Positions 17,072 through 24,833 of a stretch of DNA of 64,000 nucleotides are shown here, piece by piece. Both the position numbers and the translations under genes were made by a program. The stretch spans positions 1-64,000 of the forward strand of contig JACJWW010000002.1 of the NCBI GenBank assembly GCA_020636935.1, given 5' to 3'. The notes beneath the pieces were generated by a model that searched no databases, was not told the DNA's origin, and worked only from the letters and a program-made list of their open reading frames with translations. How positions within the stretch are numbered: the stretch's first letter is position 1; each line of letters starts with the position of its first letter. This DNA is from Nocardioidaceae bacterium (GTDB taxonomy: Bacteria > Actinomycetota > Actinomycetes > Propionibacteriales > Nocardioidaceae).

Positions 17072-17639
17072 TGAGCCGCCGCCCATAATTGGGCAACCGG
17101 ATTGCCTTCTCGTAGTTTGTGCCGATGAAGTCGGTCTTGTTGTTTCCGACATTCAACACGATCGTGTAGCCACGATCGATGAAACTTTGCCGACAGCGCT
17201 GCTTGCTGTCGGCCAACTTTTCACCGTCTTCGCGGCCGCAATAGCCTCTCGCCTTGAAGCCTGCTGCCTCCAGTCTCGGGATTACGGCGGCAAGTTTGCT
17301 CGCATTGCGTCCGGAGTTGAAGAAGACAGCGACGCCGAGTCGCTTGGCTACCCGGGCCAGCCGGAGCGTGGCGGGTATCGGCGCCTTGCGGTTGTAGTAA
17401 GTCGCCAGCGACACATTGTCGATGTCGAGGTTGATCGCCAACTTGCCACCGCGTATGGCCCGAGCCCGAAGATGGGGCACTGCTGGTTTCATGGCCTTGT
17501 TCACCTGTGCATACCATTGCCGCTTCGTCGGGAGCGGTTTGCTCGTGCGGCCCTTGGCTTGTGCTGCACCTGGCAGCAGGACCAGCAGAAGCGCCGTACA
17601 CAGCGATGCAGCAAAAATTCGCGACTTCATCTCCACCAC
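17067..17639 (-). CDS. Secreted HAD-superfamily acid phosphatase-like protein
   Basis: About 190 residues with a Sec signal peptide (hydrophobic ASLCTALLLVLLPGAAQA, cleavage after AQA near residue 28), so it acts outside the membrane. HAD motif I is LDIDN (Asp 72 and 74), motif II is NSGR (109-111), motif III a Lys near 146, and motif IV GNNKTD (165-170). In motif IV the usual first Asp is Asn, so activity is uncertain. It resembles class-B/IIIB acid phosphatases that strip phosphate from nucleotides. The start may be GTG 17639, directly after the cyclophilin stop, or ATG 17630. It is coupled to the cyclophilin gene. Confidence 0.72.
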   Translation of the reverse strand: MVEMKSRIFAASLCTALLLVLLPGAAQAKGRTSKPLPTKRQWYAQVNKAMKPAVPHLRARAIRGGKLAINLDIDNVSLATYYNRKAPIPATLRLARVAKRLGVAVFFNSGRNASKLAAVIPRLEAAGFKARGYCGREDGEKLADSKQRCRQSFIDRGYTIVLNVGNNKTDFIGTNYEKAIRLPNYGRRLS

Positions 17640-18380
17640 TCAGCTCACGGACTCGATGATGGTCTCGGTGTTTGGTGGCGTGTTCGGATTGGCCGCGTCA
17701 AAGCCACCCTTGGCAATCTTCTCAACCACTCTGACCCCGGCGGCATCCATGTGACCGAAGACCGTGTAGCTGTTGGGCAGCCGGGAGTTCTTGAAGACCA
17801 AGAAGAACTGCGAGCCATTGGTGTCTGGGCCGGCGTTGGCCATCGCAACTGTGCCTTGGGTGTAGGTGCAGACGCTGGTGCCTTGATAGTCCTCACAAGG
17901 TTGCACTCGAGGGTCATTGTCGATGAGCTCATCTGCGAAGGAATATCCCGGGCCTCCCTGCCCGGTCGCAGACGGATCCCCACACTGCAAGACGAACAAA
18001 GTGCCATCGGTCTGCCCTGGCGCGTTGTCGACAAGGCGGTGGCACTTGGTGTCATCGAAGTAGCCGCTGTTGGCCAACGAGATGAAGTTGTTCACGGTGC
18101 AGGGTGTCTGATCTGTATCGAATGAGATATTGATATTGCCGTGGTTTGTCTGCAATGTCATGGCCGAAGGTGCGTCATCTGGGAGTGTCGACGGGGGAGT
18201 GGGCGCCTTTCGCGCAGCCTTGGATCCGTCCTTTGGATAGACACAATCACTGGCTGCAGCCGTCGTGGAGTCCGACTTGGATGGGCTAGGGGAGGGCTTG
18301 GCGTCTTTGGCTGAGCCGCATCCAGCAACCAGCAGGGCGGTGACAAAAAGGCCAATAGCAATGCGAAGAATCTGAGTCAC
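17640..18380 (-). CDS. Cyclophilin-type peptidyl-prolyl isomerase, lipoprotein
   Basis: Extracytoplasmic folding catalyst, 246 residues. The N-terminus has a lipoprotein signal (IAIGLFVTALLVAGCGS, lipobox LVAGC) and a Ser/Thr/Pro-rich linker. The cyclophilin domain starts near residue 72: TVNNFISLANSGYFD, CHRLV, GTLFVLQCGDPSATGQGGPG, GTVAMANAGPDTNGSQFFL, YTVFGHM. The usual FHR-I is CHRLV. The GTG at 18380 gives a proper signal peptide and has TACGAT 6 bases upstream; the open frame to 18419 is not needed. The HAD phosphatase gene follows directly. Confidence 0.9.
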   Translation of the reverse strand: MTQILRIAIGLFVTALLVAGCGSAKDAKPSPSPSKSDSTTAAASDCVYPKDGSKAARKAPTPPSTLPDDAPSAMTLQTNHGNINISFDTDQTPCTVNNFISLANSGYFDDTKCHRLVDNAPGQTDGTLFVLQCGDPSATGQGGPGYSFADELIDNDPRVQPCEDYQGTSVCTYTQGTVAMANAGPDTNGSQFFLVFKNSRLPNSYTVFGHMDAAGVRVVEKIAKGGFDAANPNTPPNTETIIESVS

Positions 18381-18386
18381 CCCGCA

Positions 18387-18392
18387 ATCGTA
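18387..18392 (-). promoter_or_regulatory. Putative -10 element of the cyclophilin gene (TACGAT)
   Basis: Minus-strand TACGAT, 6 bases before the GTG at 18380, no ribosome binding site between. One mismatch to the TAnnnT core pattern is absent, making it one of the better hexamers in the window. Confidence 0.5.
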
Positions 18393-18457
18393 GAGCGGCA
18401 ACCAAGATTCGACAGACAAGATGTCCGTGTCGCATCAGTGCGGGCATGATTGCTGAC

Positions 18458-19300
18458 ATGGCGCAACTTCATCCTCATCCCGTCACCGGTGACCTGTTCG
18501 AGAGTCCGGTCCTGCCCGGTTCGGGTTGGCCCGGAGACCTGGCCACCACGCGCACACTCGTGGCGAAGTCCTCAGCCGAAGTCCTCGAACTTGCACAGGT
18601 TGAGACCCGCGACGAACTCGATGCCCGGATCAGCGTTTGTCGAGCCTGCCCACGCTTGGTCGAGTGGCGTGAAGAAGTCGCATTGTCGAAACGAGCCTCC
18701 TTCGCCGAACAGCCTTACTGGGGTAGGCCCGTGCCAGGGTGGGGGGCTGCCCAGCCCAAGATCGTCGTACTTGGACTGGCTCCAGCGGCCAACGGCGCCA
18801 ACCGCACCGGGAGGATGTTCACCGGGGATTCCTCAGGAGACTGGCTCTACGCGTCTTTGCACAGATGTGACCTCGCGAGTCGGGCCACGGCACAATCGGC
18901 TGGTGATGGGCAGAGCCTCATTGACACGGCAATCATCGCCAGTGTCAAGTGCGCACCCCCGGACAACAAGCCAACCATCACTGAGCGGGACTCCTGCGCT
19001 CCATGGTTGCAGCGAGAGCTCGACTTCTTGTTGCCCTCGACCCAAGTGATGGTTGCCTTGGGAGCCTTCGGGTGGGCCGCCGGCTTGCGAGCTCTGGGCA
19101 AGGCCGGTTTTGAGATCCCGCGGCCCAAACCGAAGTTCGGTCACGGGCGAGAGGTCGAGTTTGACGACCTGTTCCTGCTAGGTAGCTACCATCCCAGTCA
19201 GCACAACACCTTCACCGGCCGGTTGACTCCGGAGATGATGGATGAAATCTTCAATCGGGCCAAGGAACTCGCTGGCCTCACAGCCAGTCGCGACGCCTGA
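18458..19300 (+). CDS. udgB: Uracil-DNA glycosylase, type 5 (UdgB)
   Basis: Removes uracil and other deaminated bases from DNA; 280 residues. Motif GLAPAANGANRTGRMFTGD near residue 108 is the family-5 signature, with no Asp or Asn of the other UDG classes. The distal motif is SYHPSQHNTFTGRLT. Four Cys expected to bind a 4Fe-4S cluster are seen: CRACPR (two), VKCAPP and DSCAPW. The ATG at 18458 is preferred to one at 18446 because CATGAT ends 7 bases before it. The 3' end overlaps convergent corA by 23 bases. Confidence 0.92.
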   Translation: MAQLHPHPVTGDLFESPVLPGSGWPGDLATTRTLVAKSSAEVLELAQVETRDELDARISVCRACPRLVEWREEVALSKRASFAEQPYWGRPVPGWGAAQPKIVVLGLAPAANGANRTGRMFTGDSSGDWLYASLHRCDLASRATAQSAGDGQSLIDTAIIASVKCAPPDNKPTITERDSCAPWLQRELDFLLPSTQVMVALGAFGWAAGLRALGKAGFEIPRPKPKFGHGREVEFDDLFLLGSYHPSQHNTFTGRLTPEMMDEIFNRAKELAGLTASRDA

Positions 19301-20252
19301 ACACGACGTACAACGCGACGGAGCAAAGCACGATCAAGGCAGTGCTCGCCCACAGGCCGCTGTAAGCCGCAAAACCTGGATAGGGGAGATTCTGTCCGTA
19401 CCAGCCGGTGATGGCCGTTGGTACGGCGATGATCGCGGCCCACGCGGCGAGCTTCTTCATCACCATGTTGAGGCGACTGTCTTGGAGCGCAAGGTTTGTC
19501 TCGAACATCGAAGTAATCAAGTCGCGTAGGCTTTCGGTCCATTCGCTTGCCCTGAGCACGTGGTCGTAGAGATCGTCGTACCAATGCGCCAGATCACCCA
19601 CATCATCCCTGTGTCTGACCAGAGCATTGACCACCTCGCGCATTGGCAGCACCACGCGGCGCAGGGCGACCAGCGTCTTGCGGAAGTCAAAGGCTTCGCG
19701 GGCAAAGGCCCCGTGTGTCCGACGCTCCAAGAAGAGCTCGTCTTCCATCTCCTCAAGACGGTCATCAAGGGTTTGGATTGTGTCGAAGTGGGAGTCAACG
19801 ACGAAGTCGAGGAGCCCATGAGTGAGCGCGCCTACACCTTGCATCAGCAGGGCAGGGTTGTCCTCCCACCGTCGGAGCACCGAGACTATGTCGAAGGCGT
19901 CGTCAAGTCGCAAGGTGATCAGCGCGGTCTGATATTGGATCGCCGAAATCCGCAAGGTCCGCAGTTGCCCTTGGTCAAGGACAGTCGCATAGACGGTGAA
20001 GAACAGGCTCTCACCATGGCGAGTGACCTTGGGACGCTCGTGGGGGCTCAAGATGTCGTCGACCACCGTCGGCGCCAAATCCAAGAGGTCAACCAACTCG
20101 TGCAGAGCAGCCCGATCAGGCCGCAGCAGGTCAACCCACACCAGTTCATGTCTGCCAAGATCGGCGCGCAACTCATCACTGGTCAGATCCGTGTCAACCA
20201 CCTGGCCACCCGACCAGGCTCGGCTATTGGCTATGCAGTCGATCAGGCTCAT
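19278..20252 (-). CDS. CorA-family divalent cation channel, GQN subtype
   Basis: 324-residue protein with the soluble CorA funnel domain (VWVDLLRPDR, LSPHERPKVTRHGESLFFTVY), long helices (DDRLEEMEDELFLERR) and two C-terminal membrane segments. CorA forms pentamers that pass Mg2+ or Co2+. The signature loop after the first membrane helix is YGQN-LPYPG instead of YGMN, with the Gly and Asn kept. This variant recurs in actinobacterial CorA homologues as I recall. Ion preference is not predictable. CACAAT (20259-20264) lies 6 bases before the ATG on the minus strand, consistent with a leaderless start. Confidence 0.85.
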   Translation of the reverse strand: MSLIDCIANSRAWSGGQVVDTDLTSDELRADLGRHELVWVDLLRPDRAALHELVDLLDLAPTVVDDILSPHERPKVTRHGESLFFTVYATVLDQGQLRTLRISAIQYQTALITLRLDDAFDIVSVLRRWEDNPALLMQGVGALTHGLLDFVVDSHFDTIQTLDDRLEEMEDELFLERRTHGAFAREAFDFRKTLVALRRVVLPMREVVNALVRHRDDVGDLAHWYDDLYDHVLRASEWTESLRDLITSMFETNLALQDSRLNMVMKKLAAWAAIIAVPTAITGWYGQNLPYPGFAAYSGLWASTALIVLCSVALYVVFRRRDWL

Positions 20253-20297
20253 GGCTTGATTGTGCCCCCGATCGAGCCCATGACTCGCGAAGAAGAC

Positions 20298-21680
20298 TCA
20301 GTTGACCGTCGCCGGCAGCTTGGTGAGCGCCTTCGCAACGGCCTCTCGTAGCGCCTCGTCCTCCCACGTATGGTCTTCCAGTCGATCGTTTAGGTAGGCA
20401 TCGTAAGCAGCCAAATCCAAGTGCCCGTGACCACACAGAGCGGTCAAGATGACCTTCTCCTCACCTGTCTCTGCGCAACGCGCAGCCTCGGTGATCGCCT
20501 CAGCCAACGCGTGGGTCGGCTCGGGTGCGGGCACGATGCCCTCGGTGCGAGCAAACAGCACGCCTGCTGCCAGACAGTCGTTCTGAGTGCGGGCCTTGGC
20601 CTCGATCTCTCCTGTCTCATACAGATGTGAGATCAGCGGGCTCATCCCGTGATAACGCAGACCACCTGCGTGGATCGGGTCGGGGATGAAGTCATGTCCC
20701 AAGGTGTGCATCTTCATCAGGGGAGTCAGCCCAGCAGTGTCACCAAAATCATAGGCATAGGTGCCTTGGGTGAGCGAGGGGCAGGATGCTGGCTCGACCG
20801 CGCGCACGACGGGATTCGTCGTACCGGCCCAGCGCTCGCGCAAGAACGGGAAGGCCAAGCCGCCAAAGTTGGATCCGCCTCCGGTGCAGCCAACGAGCAG
20901 ATCAGCCTGCTCACCGATCTTGGCCAACTGCAGGAGTGCTTCTTCGCCAATGATCGTCTGATGAAGCAAGACATGGTTGAGCACACTGCCGAGTGCGTAG
21001 TTTGCGGTCGGGTCTTGCGCAGCAACCTCCACGGCCTCGCTGATCGCAATGCCCAAGGACCCGGGGGAGTCGGGGTCTTGGGCCAAGATTGCCCGGCCGG
21101 CTGCGGTGAGCTCTGAGGGGCTTGGGTGGATGACTCCACCGAAGGTCTCGATCATCATGCGGCGATAGGGCTTGGCGTCGTACGACGCACGGACCTGCCA
21201 GACCTCACAGTCAAGGCCGAACTGCTCACAGGCAAATGCCAAGGAGGTGCCCCATTGGCCCGCACCAGTCTCGGTCGTCAGGCGCTTTACACCTGCTTGA
21301 GCATTGTAAAAGGCTTGGGGGACAGCGGTGTTTGGCTTGTGTGATCCAGCCGGCGAGACACCCTCATACTTGTAGTAGATGCGGGCCGGCGTGCCCAAGG
21401 CCTTCTCAAGCCGATGTGCGCGGTAGAGCGGCGACGGCCTCCAGAGACGGTAGACGTCCTGAACTTCTTCGGGGATGTCGATATAGCGCTCGGTGGTTAC
21501 CTCTTGCTCGATGAGCGCCATCGGGAACAGCGGCGTGAGATCGTCAGGGCCAACAGGCTGCCCGGTGCCGGGATGCAAAGGCGGCGGTGGCGGCGTTGGC
21601 ATGTCGGCCATGACGTTGTACCAACGTGTGGGCATTTCGTCTTCGTCAAGCAGGATCTTGTGTTGGTTGATTTGGCTCAT
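20298..21680 (-). CDS. TrpB2-type tryptophan synthase beta-like PLP enzyme
   Basis: PLP-dependent beta-replacement enzyme of the TrpB2 group, which makes tryptophan from indole and serine without needing TrpA. The N-terminal extension contains a proline run (MPTPPPPPLHPGTG). The PLP lysine is in GVSPAGSHKPNTA and the phosphate loop is GCTGGGSNFGG. 460 residues, longer than TrpB1 (about 400), as expected for TrpB2. GGAGGA before tandem ATG codons selects the start near 21680; an open frame to 21722 is ignored. No other trp genes are near, so indole rescue or a different substrate is possible. Confidence 0.88.
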   Translation of the reverse strand: MSQINQHKILLDEDEMPTRWYNVMADMPTPPPPPLHPGTGQPVGPDDLTPLFPMALIEQEVTTERYIDIPEEVQDVYRLWRPSPLYRAHRLEKALGTPARIYYKYEGVSPAGSHKPNTAVPQAFYNAQAGVKRLTTETGAGQWGTSLAFACEQFGLDCEVWQVRASYDAKPYRRMMIETFGGVIHPSPSELTAAGRAILAQDPDSPGSLGIAISEAVEVAAQDPTANYALGSVLNHVLLHQTIIGEEALLQLAKIGEQADLLVGCTGGGSNFGGLAFPFLRERWAGTTNPVVRAVEPASCPSLTQGTYAYDFGDTAGLTPLMKMHTLGHDFIPDPIHAGGLRYHGMSPLISHLYETGEIEAKARTQNDCLAAGVLFARTEGIVPAPEPTHALAEAITEAARCAETGEEKVILTALCGHGHLDLAAYDAYLNDRLEDHTWEDEALREAVAKALTKLPATVN

Positions 21681-21831
21681 CATTCCTCCGGGCCGACTGG
21701 ACGATTGAGACCTAGATCTCATTTACCTTTACGGGAGACATCCTGCACCCGTGATGACTGGGATTGTCCAGCGGGTAGGGGATGAAGTGAGACAGCGGAG
21801 AGCCGGAGGGTCCGATCCTTCTCTTCATATT

Positions 21832-21865
21832 GACATAATGCACCTTATCGGCGACATATTGCGCC
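21832..21865. promoter_or_regulatory. 13-base direct repeat with 21-base period between trpB2 and comB
   Basis: GACATAATGCACC (21832-21844) and GACATATTGCGCC (21853-21865) match at 11 of 13 positions and lie exactly two helical turns apart. Their centres are about 83 and 62 bases before the proposed comB start. TTGACA overlaps the first copy (21830-21835). The pair looks like a binding site for a dimer or two monomers on one DNA face, but no regulator is adjacent. Confidence 0.45.
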
Positions 21866-21909
21866 TGGCTCCGACTTGAGGCTGCCCCAGCGGTTGAACC
21901 GAGCCGTTC

Positions 21910-21915
21910 TAGCCT
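21910..21915 (+). promoter_or_regulatory. Putative -10 element of comB (TAGCCT)
   Basis: TAGCCT is followed by 5 bases and GTG 21921. The same hexamer occurs 6-7 bases before the PAC2 and aldo/keto reductase starts. Confidence 0.45.
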
Positions 21916-21920
21916 TGAGT

Positions 21921-22652
21921 GTGCGTTTCAATCACGTTGACATCGAAACTGCCCGACATTCGACTGCGGAGCTCGCCGTGGTGATCGACGTGCTCCGGGC
22001 ATTCACCGTCGCCCCTTGGGTGCACCATCAAGGCGCGTCACGATTGTGGCTCACCGAGACGCTCGATGAAGCCGTGCAGCTCAAGCAACGACTGGGTGGA
22101 GCCGCCATGGCTATGAAGGACGGTGACTCTGCGCCAGGATTTGAGTTGGCCAATTCACCTGACCAGATCTCCAGACTTGATCTAAGAGGCCGCCAGGTCG
22201 TGCAGCGTACGACGAATGGCACGGTCGGCGTCCTGGCCGTGGCGCATGTCCCGACGGTGTTGGCCGCCAGTCTGGTGAATGCCTCGGCCACTGCCCAAGC
22301 CATCAAAGCGTTGCAGCCCAAGACGGTTGACTTGGTAATCAGCGGCGAAGGTGGCAGTGCTGATGAAGACTTGGCTGCGGCCGAAGCAATAGAGGCCTTG
22401 GTCGATGGTCCGGTCGCCTTGGACCCTTTCCGCAATCGGGTCAGCCAGTCGGCCGCGGCTCAACGGTTGCTGGACAAACACGCATCCGGTCACAGTGGAG
22501 TTGGTGCCGAGGATGTGCAGATGGCGCTCGACGCCGATCGTTTCGATTGGGTCATGCAGGCCCGATTTGAGGATTTGGGGACTCGCCTAGAGTTCATCGC
22601 AGGGAATTCATTGCAGAAGAACTCCTCAGGAGCGCGAGATGCCAGCAAATAG
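21921..22652 (+). CDS. ComB-family phosphatase (2-phosphosulfolactate phosphatase-like)
   Basis: 243 residues. ComB in methanogens dephosphorylates 2-phosphosulfolactate in coenzyme M synthesis; the family motifs are here: AVVIDVLRAFTVAPW, GDSAPGFELANSP and QRTTNGTVG. Actinobacteria do not make coenzyme M by that route as far as known, so the real substrate is unknown; sulfolactate metabolism or another phosphate ester are options. The GTG at 21921 is favoured over 21876 because the N-terminus VRFNHVDIET matches family length and TAGCCT sits 5 bases upstream. It overlaps the GTPase gene by 14 bases. Confidence 0.75.
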   Translation: MRFNHVDIETARHSTAELAVVIDVLRAFTVAPWVHHQGASRLWLTETLDEAVQLKQRLGGAAMAMKDGDSAPGFELANSPDQISRLDLRGRQVVQRTTNGTVGVLAVAHVPTVLAASLVNASATAQAIKALQPKTVDLVISGEGGSADEDLAAAEAIEALVDGPVALDPFRNRVSQSAAAQRLLDKHASGHSGVGAEDVQMALDADRFDWVMQARFEDLGTRLEFIAGNSLQKNSSGARDASK

Positions 22653-23415
22653 TGGCCAAGGAGCCAGCCACTCCTCACCGGTCAGAAGCTCGATCAACTC
22701 TGCTGTGACGGCCATTGCCACCACTCCGGAGAAGATCGCGGGCATGTTCAGGCGCCGCTACCCCACCGTGGCAATCACCGGCATGAGCGGCGTGGGCAAG
22801 ACCCAACTGGCCGACCGGCTCACCAAGAGAGCAACGCCCGATGTGGCCCTGGAGATCGGCTCCACAGTGATGGAGCGACGTACCCGCCGATCCGCTCGCC
22901 TTCAGGGCTTCAGATTCTTGGTGGTCCCCGGAGAGAACGCTGCGACCCGACTCACTGCACTCGATGAGGTCTTTCATGATGCGCCTGTTGATGGCGTGGT
23001 GCATGTGGTGGCCAACGGTTATGCCACTGCACGCGGGGTCTCCGGCAGCCACAAGGTGCCCAATGTCAGTCGTGAAGAGCAATTGGGTGCCGAGCTCGAA
23101 GACTGGACCATCACCGCACACCGCATTGCCGCCATGGCCGTACGACGCGACGCGCCGATCTGGTTGGTGATCGCAGTCAACAAGACCGATCTGTTCGCCG
23201 ACGAGATCGACAAGGCAGTCGAGTACTACTCCCCCGGGAGCGGCTCGCCCTTTGGCAATCGGATAGATGAACTGCGAGGTTTGGTCGGTGGCGCCAAGCT
23301 CTGGGTGGACGTGTTGCCAGTTTCGACCCAGGATGCCTCAGTTTCAGGCAGCCCTTCGAGTGCGATGATCGACACTCTGGTGGAGCGTCTGGGCCACCTG
23401 AGCGGTCACAGCTGA
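22639..23415 (+). CDS. P-loop GTPase-like protein of unknown function
   Basis: 258 residues. A Walker A/G1 motif GMSGVGKT is at 48-55, a G3-like VPGE at 96-99, and a clear G4 motif NKTD at 181-184, so guanine specificity is likely. The region between (HVVANGYATARGVSGSHKV) resembles switch and insertion loops of TRAFAC GTPases. There are no membrane segments. AGGAG lies 7 bases before the ATG inside the comB 3' end, so the two genes are coupled. I do not recognise the subfamily; a chaperone-like or toxin-immunity GTPase would both fit. A cofactor or partner for ComB is only a guess. Confidence 0.7.
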   Translation: MPANSGQGASHSSPVRSSINSAVTAIATTPEKIAGMFRRRYPTVAITGMSGVGKTQLADRLTKRATPDVALEIGSTVMERRTRRSARLQGFRFLVVPGENAATRLTALDEVFHDAPVDGVVHVVANGYATARGVSGSHKVPNVSREEQLGAELEDWTITAHRIAAMAVRRDAPIWLVIAVNKTDLFADEIDKAVEYYSPGSGSPFGNRIDELRGLVGGAKLWVDVLPVSTQDASVSGSPSSAMIDTLVERLGHLSGHS

Positions 23416-23422
23416 GAGGGCT

Positions 23423-24751
23423 TCAGTTGCCCAAACTCACTGGGAGCTTCTCCCAGCCTCGCAGGATCTTGGTTGGGCGGCGATTTCCACCGGGCAGCAC
23501 CGACAGCTCTGGATAACGCTCGAAGAGCATCCGCAGCCCCACTTCACCTTCCATACGTGCCAAAGACGCACCCAGGCAATGGTGCCTGCCCAGCGAGAAG
23601 GACAGGTGCTCTCGGGCATTTTCCCGCCCGACATCAAAGACCGCGGGATCTTCGAAAACCTTGGGATCTCGATTGGCACCCGCGAAGATGGTGACGAAAG
23701 CACTGCCGGGAGGGATGGACTTTCCGGCGATCGTGGCTCCGGAGTCGGTGTGCCGTCCGGTTAACAGCACTGGAGGGTCGAATCTCAGTACTTCTTCCAC
23801 CGCATTGGCCCACATCGCCTCATCAGCGCGAAGTCGGGCGAGTTCACCTGGATGTTCATCCAAGAGAGCCACGCCGTTGCCGAGCAGGTTGACTGTGGTC
23901 TCAAAACCCGCAGCCAAGAGCAGACCCGCGGTCGACTTCAACTCAGTCATCGTCAGAGGCCCAAGGTCGTCATTGGCGCAGGCCAGTTGACTCAACAGAT
24001 CATCACCTGGGTTGGATCGCAGCCGGGTCAGGTGGTCATCAAGCCAAGCATCGAACTTCCGCAAGCCGGCTTCCACCTTGCGACCGACCCGCCAACTGAG
24101 CCCGAAGTCAAGGCTTGGTGCCGCTACCGTCGCGAGCTCCAAGACCATCGCTCGGTCCTTGGATGGCACTCCGAGGATCTCAGCTATGACCTCGACAGGC
24201 AGGCGACTGCAATAGACATCAATGAGATCGACACTGGATCGATCAGACATGTCATCCAGCAGGCGAGCAGCAATCTCTTCGGTGCTCTCTCGCAGTTTCT
24301 CCACGGCTCTGTTGGTGAATACGCCGCGAACGAGTTTGCGATAACGAGTGTGCTCTGGGGGTTCGATGACCAACAGGGACGGGTGCCGGAGCGGGTGCAC
24401 GTAGGCGGGCGCCGTGCTCGAGGCCCACCTTGCCAAGCGATCAGGACGGTCCAAGGCTGGGTTGCCCGAGCGAAAGTCGTTGCTGCTCAAGACCTGACGC
24501 ACGACCTCATAGTCGACCGACATGAATCCCAGTTTGCCCTTGACTATGGGTCCTGCGTCGCGGATCTCCTCGATCAATGTCCACGGCTCTTGGCCACCAG
24601 ATACCTCGAAGTTGATCCTCCCTTGGAGGTCGCCTTGTTTGGCCAACGAAGCCAACAACAATCGCGGTAGCCCATTGGCCAGAAGCCAGTGCGCGTTTTG
24701 CCGAGCGCCCTCACGCACGACATTCCAAGGCTTGTTCAAGACATCGCTCAC
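23423..24751 (-). CDS. Cytochrome P450
   Basis: Heme monooxygenase of 442 residues, soluble bacterial type. The I-helix oxygen motif is AGFETTVN, the ExxR of the K-helix is EEVLRFDPPV (E-V-L-R), and the heme-thiolate loop is FSLGRHHCLGASLARME with the axial Cys. The substrate is unknown. No ferredoxin or ferredoxin reductase gene is adjacent. The start is the GTG at 24751, but GGAGG touches it with no spacing, so translation may begin slightly downstream. It shares an 82-base divergent spacer with the hydrolase gene, which contains a perfect palindrome. Confidence 0.92.
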   Translation of the reverse strand: MSDVLNKPWNVVREGARQNAHWLLANGLPRLLLASLAKQGDLQGRINFEVSGGQEPWTLIEEIRDAGPIVKGKLGFMSVDYEVVRQVLSSNDFRSGNPALDRPDRLARWASSTAPAYVHPLRHPSLLVIEPPEHTRYRKLVRGVFTNRAVEKLRESTEEIAARLLDDMSDRSSVDLIDVYCSRLPVEVIAEILGVPSKDRAMVLELATVAAPSLDFGLSWRVGRKVEAGLRKFDAWLDDHLTRLRSNPGDDLLSQLACANDDLGPLTMTELKSTAGLLLAAGFETTVNLLGNGVALLDEHPGELARLRADEAMWANAVEEVLRFDPPVLLTGRHTDSGATIAGKSIPPGSAFVTIFAGANRDPKVFEDPAVFDVGRENAREHLSFSLGRHHCLGASLARMEGEVGLRMLFERYPELSVLPGGNRRPTKILRGWEKLPVSLGN

Positions 24752-24777
24752 CCTCCTATCCTGCGTTAGACAACACG

Positions 24778-24793
24778 ACTGGACAAGTCCAGT
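24778..24793. promoter_or_regulatory. 16-base palindrome between the P450 and hydrolase genes
   Basis: ACTGGAC and GTCCAGT are exact reverse complements around AA. It sits in the divergent spacer, 27 bases before the P450 start and 40 before the hydrolase ATG. A single dimeric repressor could control both genes. Confidence 0.5.
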
Positions 24794-24833
24794 GCTGCGG
24801 CGCTGACACTGCAGCCGGCCATATGCTGATCAA

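Noticed and set aside
16848..18125. A 425-codon forward open frame over the gcvP end, the HAD gene and the cyclophilin gene
   Set aside because: It is antisense or out of frame to three genes with clear motifs, and its translation shows no recognisable domain.
23852..24670. A 272-codon forward frame opposite the cytochrome P450
   Set aside because: Shadow of the P450 reading frame; no start signal or family similarity.
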